Counted from the stretch's first letter, positions 9,131-18,966 are shown. The stretch: 64,000 nt of DNA from Chordicoccus furentiruminis (GCF_019355395.1 NZ_CP048829.1:682001-746000), one strand, 5' to 3'. Made by a program: numbers and translations. Notes: generated by a model from the sequence alone, not told the origin.

Positions 9131-9999
9131 GAACAGGTCCTTTCCGCGGCGCTGATCACATGCCCGATCAGGACGGAAGTCGTCACGGAACCGACACCAC
9201 CGGGAACCGGTGTGATGGCGTCCACGATCGGCTCGACTTCATCGAACACGGCGTCGCCTGCGATACCGCCCTTGCCATCCTTCTTCTTCGGGTCCCAGTT
9301 GATTGAGACGTCGATGACGGTCTGGCCGGGAGCGACATAGTCTTTCGTTAAGCTTCCGAGTACACCCGCTGAAGTCACAATGATGTCTGCTTTTCTCGCG
9401 ATCGAAGGGACGTCGACTGTCTTCGTATGGCAGACGGTGACGGTTGCATTTTTCTTCATCAGCATCATCGCCGCCGGCTTGCCGACCACGAGGGACCGTC
9501 CGATCACACAGACGTTCTTTCCCTTCAGATCATAGCCGTAGTAGTCGAGGATCTCCATGCAGGCCTGAGGCGTGCACGGCGGGAACCCGAGATCTTTCCC
9601 TTCATAGACACCGGCATTGCTGAGATCGGTCATGCAGTCCACGTCCTTCGCTGCGGCGAGGTGGTTGATGATCTCGTCCTGGTCCGCCTTCAGATGCTTC
9701 GGAAGCGGGCGGAACAGAAGAACGCCGTGGACAGAATCATCCGCGTTCAGTTCCTCGATCTTGGCGATCAGCGCTTCCTTCGTCACATCTTCCGGAAGAA
9801 GATGACGCTCTGTCTCGATCCCGATCGTCTCGGCCCGCTTCATCGCACCTTTTTCATAAGAGATGTCAGAAGGGTTCTCCCCGCAGCGGACGATCGCCAG
9901 CTTCGGCATGATGCCTTTCGCCTTAAGTGCTTCTGCGCGCTCGGTCAGCTTTGCATTTAAAGACGCGGTGACTTCCTTACCCAGTAACTGTTTTGCCAT
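9127..9999 (-). CDS. folD: Bifunctional methylene-THF dehydrogenase / methenyl-THF cyclohydrolase
   Basis: The 290-residue protein has FolD hallmarks. The active-site segment SYEKGAMKRAE keeps the Tyr and the Lys six residues later. PCTPQACMEIL, the nucleotide-binding VIGRSLVVGKPAA and ITPVPGGVGSVTTSVLIGH follow. It interconverts methenyl- and methylene-THF in the methyl branch of the Wood-Ljungdahl pathway. It overlaps focA by four bases and follows fchA by 17 bases. A separate cyclohydrolase (fchA) is also present, so FolD may act mainly as dehydrogenase here; that is inference. Confidence 0.95.
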   Translation of the reverse strand: MAKQLLGKEVTASLNAKLTERAEALKAKGIMPKLAIVRCGENPSDISYEKGAMKRAETIGIETERHLLPEDVTKEALIAKIEELNADDSVHGVLLFRPLPKHLKADQDEIINHLAAAKDVDCMTDLSNAGVYEGKDLGFPPCTPQACMEILDYYGYDLKGKNVCVIGRSLVVGKPAAMMLMKKNATVTVCHTKTVDVPSIARKADIIVTSAGVLGSLTKDYVAPGQTVIDVSINWDPKKKDGKGGIAGDAVFDEVEPIVDAITPVPGGVGSVTTSVLIGHVISAAERTCS

Positions 10000-10016
10000 G
10001 GTATCTTTCTTCCTCC

Positions 10017-10637
10017 TCAGGCGAGAAAACGTTTCCGGCAGGACTCGTAGATCTCGTCCGCCAGTGCGCAGTATGTTCCGAGCATCTCTTCGCAGCGAGC
10101 ATTGAGACGCTCCGCTTCCCCGCGGTTTTTCAGTGACTTCGTGTTAATAAATACGTTAAGTGATGCCGCCTGAAGCGCGGCCTTCACGATCACGGCCCCG
10201 CAGCCGGCATCGGATACCGCAAGGCGCGATCCCTTCTCCGCGAACACGCGGATCGCATCGAGACTCTGGCAGCACAGTTCCATGATGTGGACCGGTACCG
10301 CACAGGCGTTGAGTGTCGCCTTCTCCAGCGTCTCCTCGCGAGTCGGATCATCCTTCGGGATGCCGTACGCCTTTGCGAGCGGTGCAAACCCTTCCGCGTC
10401 CGCAGGCACCTGGTCAAGGAGCTGCTTTTCAAGGTCATCGCACTTTGCCTTGAGCGCGATGATCTCCTGCTCCACGTCCGCATACTTCTTCTTTCCGACC
10501 GTCAGGCTGCCGACCATGTTGCCGAGAGCCGTTCCGATTGCGCCGACAAGCGCGGAAGCTCCGCCGCCGCCCGGCACCGGCTCCTTCGATGCGAGCACGC
10601 TGACAAACTCGCGGCATGTATTTTCAGTAAAATCCAT
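10017..10637 (-). CDS. fchA: Methenyl-THF cyclohydrolase (FTCD_C family)
   Basis: The 206-residue all-helical protein of the formiminotransferase-cyclodeaminase C-domain family carries the signature PVPGGGGASALVGAIGTALG near the N terminus and SDAGCGAVIVKAALQAA later. In acetogens FchA hydrates methenyl-THF from formyl-THF. It opens the unit fchA-folD-focA directly after the fhs terminator. The family also includes cyclodeaminases, but the neighbours favour the cyclohydrolase role. Confidence 0.92.
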   Translation of the reverse strand: MDFTENTCREFVSVLASKEPVPGGGGASALVGAIGTALGNMVGSLTVGKKKYADVEQEIIALKAKCDDLEKQLLDQVPADAEGFAPLAKAYGIPKDDPTREETLEKATLNACAVPVHIMELCCQSLDAIRVFAEKGSRLAVSDAGCGAVIVKAALQAASLNVFINTKSLKNRGEAERLNARCEEMLGTYCALADEIYESCRKRFLA

Positions 10638-10692
10638 TCCCTTTTTCCTTATCCGGATGACCCGCGAAGCGGTTCCCCATTCTGATTTTTTG

Positions 10693-10730
10693 AAAACGGA
10701 TGGGCGGAAAAAGATCCGCCCATCCGTTTT
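10693..10730 (-). terminator. Terminator of fhs
   Basis: The inverted repeat has arms AAAACGGATGGGCGGA and its complement (16 bases) around a six-base loop. On the minus strand a T-run continues from the stem. It lies between the fhs stop and the fchA start. Confidence 0.85.
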
Positions 10731-10758
10731 ATGTTTTTAGTTTTTCGGCTCGTCGTGA

Positions 10759-12447
10759 TCAGAACAGTCCGGAAATCTTTCCGTTCTCATCCACGTCGAT
10801 GCGCTCAGCCGCCGGTCTCTTCGGCAGACCCGGCATCGTCATGATATCACCGGTCAGCGCAACCAGGAAGCCGGCGCCGGCGGAAACCTTGACGTTCCGG
10901 ACAGTGACTTCGAACCCGGTCGGGCGTCCGAGCTTCTTCGGATCGTCGGAAAGCGAATACTGTGTCTTCGCCATGCAGACCGGCATCTTGTCGAAGCCCA
11001 TATCCGTCAGCTGCTTGATCTGCTTCTCTGCCTGAGCGGTGTAAACCACGCCGTCGCCGCCGTAGATCTTCGTCACGATGTCGTTGATCTTGTCCTTGAT
11101 GGACTCGTCGAGCTCATACGCATAGGTGAAGTCATTCGGCTCATCGCAAAGTCTCAGCACTTCCTTCGCAAGCTCGATGCCGCCTTCGCCGCCTTTGCCC
11201 CAGACTTCGGAGAGTGCGACGTTGACGCCGAGTTCCTTGCACTTCTTCTCGACAAGCGCAAGCTCTGCCTCTGTATCCTGCGGGAAGCGGTTGATCGCGA
11301 CCACGCACGGAAGCTTGTAGACCTTCGTGATATTCTCGATATGCTTCAGAAGGTTCGGAAGTCCCTTCTCGAGTGCCTCAAGATTCTCCTCGCCCGTCTC
11401 GTTCTTCGGGACGCCGCCGTTGTACTTCAGCGCGCGGCAGGTCGCGACAAGCACGACACAGTTCGGCTTAAGTCCTGCCATCCGGCACTTGATGTCGAGG
11501 AACTTCTCGGCGCCCAGATCCGCGCCGAAGCCGGCCTCCGTGATCGTGTAATCAGCCAGCTTCATCGCGATCTTCGTTGCCTGCACGGAGTTGCAGCCGT
11601 GCGCGATGTTCGCGAAGGGTCCGCAGTGAACGAAGGCCGGCGTATGCTCCAGCGTCTGAACCAGATTCGGCTTCAGTGCATCCTTGAGGAGCGCCGCCAT
11701 CGCGCCTTCCGCGTGAAGATCACCCGCGGTCACCGGCTTCTGCTCTGACGGCTTGCCGTAGGTATAACCGATGACGATTCTGGAAAGTCTCTGCTTCAGG
11801 TCGTTGATGTCGCTTGCAAGGCAGAGGACCGCCATCACTTCGGATGCGACCGTGATATCATATCCGTCTTCACGCGGAACGCCGTCCGTGCGGCCGCCGA
11901 GGCCGTCCACGACTTTACGGAGCTGACGGTCGTTCATGTCGACGCAGCGTCTCCATGTGATCTTTCTCGGGTCGATGTTCAATTCGTTGCCCTGGAAAAT
12001 ATGGTTGTCGATCATGGCAGCCAGCAGGTTGTTCGCCGCGCCGATCGCGTGGAAATCGCCCGTGAAGTGAAGGTTGATGTCCTCCATCGGAACCACCTGT
12101 GCGTAGCCGCCGCCGGCCGCGCCGCCTTTGATTCCGAAGACCGGGCCGAGAGAAGGCTCACGAAGAGCGACCATCACGTTCTTGTCAAGCCGCTTCATCG
12201 CGTCCGCGAGGCCGACCGTTGTCGTCGTCTTGCCTTCGCCCGCCGGAGTCGGGTTGATCGCCGTGACGAGAACCAGTTTGCCGTTCGGACGCTTGATGTC
12301 CTTCAGGATATTGTAGTCTACCTTCGCCTTGTACTTGCCGTACTGCTCAAGGTATTTGTCGTCGATCCCGGCTGCTTCCGCGATCTGCGTGATCGGAAGC
12401 ATCGTGGATTCCTGAGCGATTTCAATGTCTGTCTTGTACTCTGCCAT
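10759..12447 (-). CDS. fhs: Formate-tetrahydrofolate ligase
   Basis: The 562-residue protein starts at the ATG at 12447 ([10 protein letters not shown]) with AGGAGG before it. The ATP-binding [15 protein letters not shown] is at about residues 66-80, followed by [20 protein letters not shown] and FTGDFHAI, both diagnostic of Fhs. It activates formate with ATP to 10-formyl-THF, the entry step of the methyl branch. It stands as a single-gene unit between the DUF3786 gene and its own terminator. The 142-base upstream gap is AT-rich near the gene and may carry a promoter. Confidence 0.97.
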   Translation of the reverse strand: MAEYKTDIEIAQESTMLPITQIAEAAGIDDKYLEQYGKYKAKVDYNILKDIKRPNGKLVLVTAINPTPAGEGKTTTTVGLADAMKRLDKNVMVALREPSLGPVFGIKGGAAGGGYAQVVPMEDINLHFTGDFHAIGAANNLLAAMIDNHIFQGNELNIDPRKITWRRCVDMNDRQLRKVVDGLGGRTDGVPREDGYDITVASEVMAVLCLASDINDLKQRLSRIVIGYTYGKPSEQKPVTAGDLHAEGAMAALLKDALKPNLVQTLEHTPAFVHCGPFANIAHGCNSVQATKIAMKLADYTITEAGFGADLGAEKFLDIKCRMAGLKPNCVVLVATCRALKYNGGVPKNETGEENLEALEKGLPNLLKHIENITKVYKLPCVVAINRFPQDTEAELALVEKKCKELGVNVALSEVWGKGGEGGIELAKEVLRLCDEPNDFTYAYELDESIKDKINDIVTKIYGGDGVVYTAQAEKQIKQLTDMGFDKMPVCMAKTQYSLSDDPKKLGRPTGFEVTVRNVKVSAGAGFLVALTGDIMTMPGLPKRPAAERIDVDENGKISGLF

Positions 12448-12589
12448 GTCTGCATTTCCTCCTGAATATAATATAAGTGTGATATATATTCGCAGTCCGG
12501 CCGTCACGCGGGCTGTCGCTTTCAGCCCCGTCTGCCGGCTGCAGTGAACGGATATTCGTGATCCGCTGCACCCGAATCGGAAAAGCGTG

Positions 12590-13234
12590 TCAGTCTGCCT
12601 TCTTCTCCTGACGCGGCGCGGCGGCTGCGCCGAGCGCCGTGATCAGAAGTTCCGCGGCGACGACGCCGTCCTCCGCGGAGAATCCGGCAGCAAAATTATC
12701 GGTATACAGAAACTGTGCGTTGGGCGGAAACTCATCATCGCCCTCCCAGATCAGCATCTGCACATGATAGGAGCCTAAGAAAGCAAAATCATATCCGGCG
12801 TCGCTGTTCGGAACCGGCGTTCCGCCCAGCCTTTCCGCCCCCCGCTTCAGGCCTTCGAGATCAGACCCGAACCGGAAAGCGGCCCTGCGGATGCACCGCC
12901 CGTTGTAGGTCGCCGTGTAAATCGCGGCGCCCGGCAGCTGCGGGAACGCCATGTACCGGCCTGACCCGGGGAGAACCATGCCGCTGATCAGATAGCGCAG
13001 CAGCATGATTCTCGCCTCGTCTCCCGTAACCGCCCGGGGTTCGTCGGACCGCACGGTCCCCTCCGGCCAGCTCACCCGGTATTCGTTTCCGTACATGGTG
13101 ACCCGGAAGGCTCCGCCCCCGAACGGAAGGCCAAGCTCCCCTGCCCTCCGTTCGGGATCGATCGCCCGGTAGAGGCTCAGATAATGCTCGAGCGGAACGC
13201 CGTACCGGTTGTTGATGACTTCTGGTTTCTTCAT
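12590..13234 (-). CDS. DUF3786-type protein, linked to acsB
   Basis: The 214-residue soluble protein resembles DUF3786 proteins, which I know mainly from anaerobes with corrinoid and Wood-Ljungdahl genes. Recognisable segments are [20 protein letters not shown] and a C-terminal [20 protein letters not shown]. It follows acsB-1 by only 12 bases, so the two are cotranscribed and probably work together, perhaps in A-cluster metal loading or in corrinoid-protein handling. No catalytic motif is obvious. The role is inference from context. Confidence 0.7.
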   Translation of the reverse strand: MKKPEVINNRYGVPLEHYLSLYRAIDPERRAGELGLPFGGGAFRVTMYGNEYRVSWPEGTVRSDEPRAVTGDEARIMLLRYLISGMVLPGSGRYMAFPQLPGAAIYTATYNGRCIRRAAFRFGSDLEGLKRGAERLGGTPVPNSDAGYDFAFLGSYHVQMLIWEGDDEFPPNAQFLYTDNFAAGFSAEDGVVAAELLITALGAAAAPRQEKKAD

Positions 13235-13246
13235 TCTTTCTTCGGA

Positions 13247-15376
13247 TCAGAGAAGGGGATCCATCTGGAGAACCGGATGATTCTTCTCGGTCAGCCAGTT
13301 GTAGAGCTCCTCCACGTCTGTTGTGACGGTCTCATCGGCGATGTAGTCGGTGAAGTTGTCAATGCCATAGAGTTCCTTCGCCGTGCGGTTCAGCTTCTCG
13401 CCCACATCGTCCTTCAGCTCCTTCGGCATCCAGACGATCCGCTCGATGCCGCCCTCAGCCGCGATGAATTTCTTCGACGAGATGAAATGACGGCCGTGAC
13501 CCATATAGCCCGGCGTCTGCACGCCGCCGCCGGTGCAGGAGGCCAGTTCGCCGAACGTCATGCCGGTCGGCGTCATACCCGTGTACTCACGGTTGACGAC
13601 AACGAATCCGTTGGACATCGGCTCGATGCCGGTGATGCACTCGAAGCATCCGCAGGACGTCATCGGATCCTCCATGATGGAGTACAGCGTGACGCTCTCC
13701 AGCGCGCCGTGAGTCGCTTCCTTCACCATCTCGTTGACCTTTGTATAGCGGCCCAGCTTCTCATCGAGGCAGCCTTCCTTCGGGACAGGCTGTGAGGAGC
13801 CGTTGGGGTTCAGCTGATATGTCGCCTTCGCATCGAGCCATGACACGGCGCCGCAGAGGCCCAGCCGTTCCGGCGTGACGATGCAGCAGTGCGCCGGGGC
13901 GAAGGACTGGCAGAGGATGCAGGTGTAGAACTCGTTCACCGACTCATCCGTCAGGGAAGCCAGACGGTCATCACGCTCGTTGTAGCGCGGCATCGCCTCC
14001 TCCGTGAGGATCCGCTCGACCTCGGCCCTGTCGGTGACAAGCTTCACCTGACATTTGTCCACGACCGCGGAGAACTCGTCCATGATCATGTTGTAGATCA
14101 CTTCCGCAAAATCCTTCAGGCGGAGGCCTTTGTCATAAGCATCTTTCGAGACACGGATCCGGATCTGATTACGCTGGCCGGTGTGCATGACGCCTTCCAT
14201 ATAGTTGAGCCAGGAATGGAATTTTCTCTCGATGACGGACTCGAAGTCCTTCTGCATCTTCCTGCCGGCGACCTCGACGTAGCAGGCGTACGGATACTGA
14301 TCCGCCCCGCTGTCAAAATCGTCGCCGACGATCTCGATCTTATGATCCTCGACCTGATCCATGTCACGCATCGTGACCAGCTCGCAGGTCGGGTTCTTGC
14401 CGGAGTAAAGCTCGCACTTCATGTCCTTGCGGCGGATAATCTCTCCTTCGAAGGCAGCCGCGAACGCAACCGGGATCGGAAGCTCCTTGACCTTGATCTT
14501 GATCCCCCGCATCTCAAGCGACTTCTTCACGGTTCCGGTGTGATCCATCTCGGATTCCAGCGCGCCTTCCACCTGCATGTCTCCGAGATCGATATCGGCG
14601 AGCACCGGGAAGCCGAGCGCGATCGCACCCGCCCCCGCGGAAACGGTCACCGCGTCAAGCGCGCCGAAGGTATTGATGAAGGCCGGGACTCTCTCCTTTG
14701 TGTAAGCCAGCAGACCCTTCAGATCACCCGGCTGGATGTTGCCGAAGATCAGCGCCGCACGGATCGCAACAGTCACGACATGGATCACGGAGGTCACGTC
14801 ATGTCCCAGCGGCACCACACGCATCTCGAGTCCTGCCTTGACGCCCTGTCCGACCGCCTGCTCGATCACATCGCCGACAAGGAAGGTCAGAAGGCCCTTG
14901 GCCTGATAGTCCTTGACGACCGCGGCGACATCCGCCGGGTTGTCCGCCTTGCCGATCACGACTGCGATACCCGGAATATCGCCGGTGACCAGCGGCACGC
15001 CGAGCGAACGGATCACCGAGTCCGGAACGAATCCGATTCCGGACTCATCCGAATAGGGATCCGCCTTGTCAACGTACTTCAGGCCCTCGATGATCTCCGC
15101 GCCGACAGCCGTCGCGAGCCCCGCGTTCAGGGCGTCGCCCAGCTCCGGCTTGTTGCTGATCAGGCTCTTCAGCACATCGACACAGGCCGGAAGATCGCCG
15201 AGCTTCTGCACCTTCGTGCCCGTCGCCGCATAGATCGTCGGGAAGAAATACGCAGTCTGCGGGAAAGCGATGGCCTTGTCCGCTCCGTATTTCGCGATCG
15301 CATCGTTCACAGCCTGACCGGTGAGACCGGCAACTGCGTTGGAACCGGAATAAATCAGATCAGTTAACGCACTCAT
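13247..15376 (-). CDS. acsB: Acetyl-CoA synthase (A-cluster subunit), copy 1
   Basis: The 709-residue protein joins CO, a methyl group and CoA at the A-cluster. All ligands are present: C486, C489, C498 and C508 for the [4Fe-4S] cube (CILCQSFAPAHCC and GLCGAVSW), and C575-G-C577 for the distal nickel. F492 is the gating Phe (F512 in Moorella). An extra Cys precedes C498. It lacks a long N-terminal CODH-binding extension, as in other clostridial copies near 710 residues. It has its own promoter and is followed by the DUF3786 gene. It is clearly diverged along its whole length from copy 2 (20819-22957), so this is not a recent duplication. Confidence 0.95.
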   Translation of the reverse strand: MSALTDLIYSGSNAVAGLTGQAVNDAIAKYGADKAIAFPQTAYFFPTIYAATGTKVQKLGDLPACVDVLKSLISNKPELGDALNAGLATAVGAEIIEGLKYVDKADPYSDESGIGFVPDSVIRSLGVPLVTGDIPGIAVVIGKADNPADVAAVVKDYQAKGLLTFLVGDVIEQAVGQGVKAGLEMRVVPLGHDVTSVIHVVTVAIRAALIFGNIQPGDLKGLLAYTKERVPAFINTFGALDAVTVSAGAGAIALGFPVLADIDLGDMQVEGALESEMDHTGTVKKSLEMRGIKIKVKELPIPVAFAAAFEGEIIRRKDMKCELYSGKNPTCELVTMRDMDQVEDHKIEIVGDDFDSGADQYPYACYVEVAGRKMQKDFESVIERKFHSWLNYMEGVMHTGQRNQIRIRVSKDAYDKGLRLKDFAEVIYNMIMDEFSAVVDKCQVKLVTDRAEVERILTEEAMPRYNERDDRLASLTDESVNEFYTCILCQSFAPAHCCIVTPERLGLCGAVSWLDAKATYQLNPNGSSQPVPKEGCLDEKLGRYTKVNEMVKEATHGALESVTLYSIMEDPMTSCGCFECITGIEPMSNGFVVVNREYTGMTPTGMTFGELASCTGGGVQTPGYMGHGRHFISSKKFIAAEGGIERIVWMPKELKDDVGEKLNRTAKELYGIDNFTDYIADETVTTDVEELYNWLTEKNHPVLQMDPLL

Positions 15377-15467
15377 TGGTAATGGAACCTCCTTACTTCA
15401 TCATGCCCGCGCCGAACGGATCGGAAGCGGCGTTTCCGCATGGGACCCGTCAATCAACACTCCCGAT

Positions 15468-15496
15468 ATCATAGCATATTTTTAGTGAAATTAACA
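15468..15496 (-). promoter_or_regulatory. Promoter of acsB copy 1
   Basis: On the minus strand TGTTAA, 17 bases, then TATGAT lies about 90 bases upstream of acsB copy 1 in an AT-rich island. It follows the acsC-acsE terminator, so acsB-1 appears to be independently transcribed. Confidence 0.5.
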
Positions 15497-15573
15497 GATT
15501 TGTTCGTACAAAAGCACAAGCAGACCGCAAAAACCACCAGAACATTTTCTCCGATCCGGCCGCCGGCTCATCG

Positions 15574-15610
15574 AAAAAACGGGCCTCCCCGGTCAGACCG
15601 GGGAGGCCCG
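15574..15610 (-). terminator. Terminator of the acsD-acsC/E unit
   Basis: A 13-base perfect stem (CGGGCCTCCCCGG with its complement) with a five-base loop is followed on the minus strand by TTTTTT. This is a textbook intrinsic terminator ten bases after the acsC-acsE stop. Confidence 0.9.
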
Positions 15611-15619
15611 CCGTCCGTA

Positions 15620-17884
15620 TCAGAAATCGAGATACGAATCGGAATACAGCTCGTAGTTCTTGAAGATGTCGCAGGTATGGATCGTCTCCATCGTGCGGCG
15701 GTCGTTCGGGTTGATGATCGCGGAGGTCAGACCCTGCATCATCGCCATCGCGACCAGCGTCGAATCCATGATCGGACGGACCTCCTTCGGCGCGCCGTTG
15801 GAGTTGTTGGACAGACCGCCGGTGGACTTGAGGCCCTCATCCGAGAACATCTTGATCGCGTTCAGAACATCCATCTGCTTGTCCTGCATGCCCTTGACGA
15901 CGAGGAACAGCGGATCGAACCAGAGGTCCGTCGCCTCCATGCCGAGGCTGAGTCCTCTCTCAAGCATCGTATGGCAGTGATGCATCCGCTCGTCGTTGTC
16001 CTTGGCGATGCCGTCTGCCGAGCAGAGGGCGATCACGATCGCGTCGTTGGCTGCCGCCAGATCGATGTTGGAAATACGGGAGCCGGCGTCCGCCGAGTTG
16101 ATGATCGGCTTGCCGTTGGTCCGGTTGTAAACCCGGATGCCGGCTTCGATCGCCTTCTTGTTGGCGGTGTCCAGAGCCAGCGGAACGTTGTCGAAGTTCT
16201 CCTGAATCGTCCGAACCGCCCAGGTCATCAGTTCCGGTCCGTTCTTCTCAGCCGGTCCGATGTTGACGTCCAGATAGGTGGCGCCCGCCTTGATCTGCTG
16301 CGCCGCACGCTTCAGAATCGGATCCGGATCGAAGTTTTCCATCGCCGCGCGGATCGACGGGGAGATGCAGTGGATGCGCTCGCCGATCGTGACGAACTTC
16401 TTGGACTCCGGATCTCTCTGCTGATAATGGACGCCCATATCGACATGCTTGATTTCCGGATAGACCAGCTTGTCAAAATCAATCGGGCCTTCCACGATCG
16501 CCGGACCGCTCGAGACGCCGGCCGCAGCCTTGGCCTTCTCCGCCGCTTCTGCAGCCGCCTTGTACTCGCCGTCCTTCAGATACTTGACGAGTTCGACCGC
16601 TTCTCTCGTACCGACGCAGACATTCCACTCAGGCAGCTTCTCCTGGATCTCGCCCTTCATGACGGCGACCTTGCCCGGGATGATCAGCGTCCGGTTGTTG
16701 ATCTTGCTGTCGATATCGTACTCGTCGAAGAACTTCTTGATGGAGCTCGAGGAGAATTTGCCCGCCGCCCATGCCGTCAGCACGGACATGCCGGACGCGT
16801 CGGAAATCAGCAGGTTGACTGGCACCTTGGAGCGCTCGATCTCGCCGGAAACCAGGAAGTACGTCAGTGCGAAGTCGACCGTGACGCAGCACGGATCGTC
16901 CGGCGTCGCGCCGTTCAGCGGATAGATGCCCGGCGTCACCTTCATCGGTCTCTGCGGATCCGTGAAGATGTTCTGGCGCAGGCCGTAGACCGGCAGCGCC
17001 TCGGCGTAGCTCATCTGCGACATCACGACGACGGAGCCGTACTTTACCGTGAAGAGCGCGGCGTAAGCTTCCTGCTTGTGCATGCAGTCCGGCGCGAGCT
17101 TCGCCACGTTGACGATGGACGGATAGCCCATCGTACGGACGTTCTCGACCAGCGCCGCCCGGCGGACGACCACCGCGTTCGCGAAGGTCTGCTTCGCCGT
17201 ATCGGCCGTGACATCAAAGACCAGCTTCTTGTTTCCGGCCTTCTCCAGCTTCTCGGCAAGGTCGAAGAACGCCTCCGGCGTCGGAGCCTTGATGCCGAGG
17301 ACCGCGTGATCCTTGACAGCCGCGTTCATCGCCTCATAGTTATCGGCCGTCGCGCCGTCAATGATCACATCGCCGGTCACTGCCACAACCGCCTTCGCGA
17401 CCTCGGGATCGCCCGTCTCGACGATCACGCCGCGGCCGGCTTCCCTGGCCTTCTTCACCACGGCCGTCACCGCGTCCGCGCCGTTTCCTTTGTCCTCTAC
17501 GAAGACATACTCGACGAATTCGCGCTCGCTGATTCGCTGGTAGTCGACCTTCGTGATCTCCGCGAACTTTGCGTCCAGCGCCGCCGCGTCAAGATCGGAC
17601 GGAACGGTCACCGCGTAGCGGGTCGGGGAGACAAAGGTCTTCTCGTGACGGAACATCACAGTCTCGCCGCCGAGCTTCTGGCCGCCGACCTCAATCGTCT
17701 TCATTGGCGGAGCCGTCGCCTCGGAAAGCAGCGCGATCGCTTCCTCCGACATGTACGGACACTTGGTGATCGGAAGCGCGCCCTGGGCCACCTTCATGCA
17801 GAACGCCATGCAGGTCGGAGAGCCGCATTCCTTACAGTTCTTCTTCGGGGATAATTTGAAAATATCAAGACCTTTTACTGCCAT
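15620..17884 (-). CDS. acsC-acsE: Corrinoid iron-sulfur protein large subunit fused to methyl-THF methyltransferase (AcsC-AcsE)
   Basis: One uninterrupted 754-residue frame holds two proteins that are normally separate. Residues 1-455 are AcsC: the N-terminal [4Fe-4S] motif has C17, C20, C25 and C42, followed by a TIM barrel and the C-terminal corrinoid-binding region. Residues 460-497 are a linker. Residues 498-754 are AcsE, beginning VTIGERIHC, with the methyl-THF-binding residues of the Moorella enzyme conserved: D572 (LDTAN), N596 (INSAD), D657 (FDPLF) and N693 (GLSNNS). AcsE moves the methyl group from methyl-THF to cob(I)amide on AcsC, so the fusion couples donor enzyme and acceptor. 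Usual lengths are about 446 and 262 residues. It follows acsD by 16 bases with GGAGG, and a terminator follows. No free-standing acsE is in the window. Confidence 0.93.
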   Translation of the reverse strand: MAVKGLDIFKLSPKKNCKECGSPTCMAFCMKVAQGALPITKCPYMSEEAIALLSEATAPPMKTIEVGGQKLGGETVMFRHEKTFVSPTRYAVTVPSDLDAAALDAKFAEITKVDYQRISEREFVEYVFVEDKGNGADAVTAVVKKAREAGRGVIVETGDPEVAKAVVAVTGDVIIDGATADNYEAMNAAVKDHAVLGIKAPTPEAFFDLAEKLEKAGNKKLVFDVTADTAKQTFANAVVVRRAALVENVRTMGYPSIVNVAKLAPDCMHKQEAYAALFTVKYGSVVVMSQMSYAEALPVYGLRQNIFTDPQRPMKVTPGIYPLNGATPDDPCCVTVDFALTYFLVSGEIERSKVPVNLLISDASGMSVLTAWAAGKFSSSSIKKFFDEYDIDSKINNRTLIIPGKVAVMKGEIQEKLPEWNVCVGTREAVELVKYLKDGEYKAAAEAAEKAKAAAGVSSGPAIVEGPIDFDKLVYPEIKHVDMGVHYQQRDPESKKFVTIGERIHCISPSIRAAMENFDPDPILKRAAQQIKAGATYLDVNIGPAEKNGPELMTWAVRTIQENFDNVPLALDTANKKAIEAGIRVYNRTNGKPIINSADAGSRISNIDLAAANDAIVIALCSADGIAKDNDERMHHCHTMLERGLSLGMEATDLWFDPLFLVVKGMQDKQMDVLNAIKMFSDEGLKSTGGLSNNSNGAPKEVRPIMDSTLVAMAMMQGLTSAIINPNDRRTMETIHTCDIFKNYELYSDSYLDF

Positions 17885-17900
17885 CTTCTATCGACCTCCA

Positions 17901-18845
17901 TCAGGCGAGTTCATCAATCATCTGTGAAATAGCTGCGATCGCTGCCGGATGTCTCATGATGACCGCATCCGAACCGCTGGCAAGGCAGGCTGCCGCCGTC
18001 GTGATTTCCATCTGGATGCCGCGCTCCTCGGCGTCGCCCCACTCCGGATCCTCAGACTCCGGAAGCGTGGATTCCTTCACACCCCAGGTCTCGGTGGAGA
18101 TCGGCGTGATGATCGGCATCTGCAGCTGCGTGTCGGACGCGCCGAGTGCGGCTGCCTTGATCCGGTCAAGAGTGGAGATCACGTACTCGAAGCCGTAACC
18201 CGCTGCCGCGCAGCCCGGCTGCATGACGATGGAGCCAGCCGGAATCCCCAGCTGGGTCATGACGGTGTTGAGCTGTTTTGCGAGGTTGATGTCGTCCGCG
18301 GACTCCGCACCCACCTTCTGATTGTAAGCCAGCGCCGCGGAAGCGCCGACGGTCTTGTAGTTTTCCTGTCTGGCGGACAGAACCAGAATGTTCTTGCCGG
18401 CCAGCGCCTCGGAGATCTTCGCGAACAGCTCCGCGTCCTTCTCCACATTCTTGCATCCCATCACGACGATCGGCATCGTCACTTTCTCCGCGACAGCCTT
18501 CGCGGTCGCCACGCACTCCTCGACGGAACGGTTGCGTCCGTTGGGATCCGCGCCCTCAAAGTGAAGGACAATCATGGAGACTCCTGGCAGCTCCTGCGCC
18601 TTCACGGCCATCGCCTCGATGGAATCACATCCCGCGTAGAAATCCGCAAGCCCCTTCTGGGTATACGTCTCGAGCGCGAGGTCGCTGATTTCCACACCGA
18701 TCTTCTGTTTGTTCTCCGCCGGAGCGTCGAACGAATAGAACGGCAGCGTGTTATTGCCGCCGATCTTCACTGCCTTGTCGCCGGTACCCAGCTCAACAGT
18801 GTTGATAGAAGCGTTGTAGACCTTCTTCTTGAGTTGATAAGGCAT
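17901..18845 (-). CDS. acsD: Corrinoid iron-sulfur protein small subunit
   Basis: The 314-residue TIM-barrel protein is the partner of AcsC in the CFeSP heterodimer. Family landmarks include IGGNNTLPFYSFDAP near the N terminus, GCDSIEAMAVKAQELPG, and MQPGCAAAGYGFEYVISTLDR with PIITPISTETWGVKE in the C-terminal half. It supports binding of the corrinoid that carries the methyl group to acetyl-CoA synthase. It is the first gene of a two-gene unit with the acsC-acsE fusion; both share strong ribosome-binding sites. Confidence 0.95.
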   Translation of the reverse strand: MPYQLKKKVYNASINTVELGTGDKAVKIGGNNTLPFYSFDAPAENKQKIGVEISDLALETYTQKGLADFYAGCDSIEAMAVKAQELPGVSMIVLHFEGADPNGRNRSVEECVATAKAVAEKVTMPIVVMGCKNVEKDAELFAKISEALAGKNILVLSARQENYKTVGASAALAYNQKVGAESADDINLAKQLNTVMTQLGIPAGSIVMQPGCAAAGYGFEYVISTLDRIKAAALGASDTQLQMPIITPISTETWGVKESTLPESEDPEWGDAEERGIQMEITTAAACLASGSDAVIMRHPAAIAAISQMIDELA

Positions 18846-18937
18846 TCCTCATTCCTCCTGAAAACACTTGATAGATACATGGTGCTTTGCTGCGGCGCGG
18901 ACGATGTCCGGTTCCGCATATATAGACACTCAAGATC

Positions 18938-18966
18938 CCGCCGGCGGATGCTTGCCCCGCCGGCGG
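18938..18966 (-). terminator. Hairpin downstream of metF
   Basis: Two copies of the self-complementary CCGCCGGCGG separated by nine bases form a 10-base GC stem between the metF stop and the acsD start. The T-run after it is poor, so termination may be partial. Confidence 0.5.

Noticed and set aside
9127-9999. FolD inactivated by an active-site change
   Set aside because: SYEKGAMK differs from the usual YVxxKxK, but the Tyr and the Lys six residues later are both kept.
15440-17854. 804-codon plus-strand frame
   Set aside because: It lies antisense to the acsC-acsE fusion; its His/Arg/Leu-rich composition shows no domain.
15620-17884. acsC-acsE joined only by a sequencing frameshift
   Set aside because: Both domains are in the same uninterrupted frame with a plausible linker and no extra ribosome-binding site or start before the AcsE part; a lost stop codon cannot be fully excluded.
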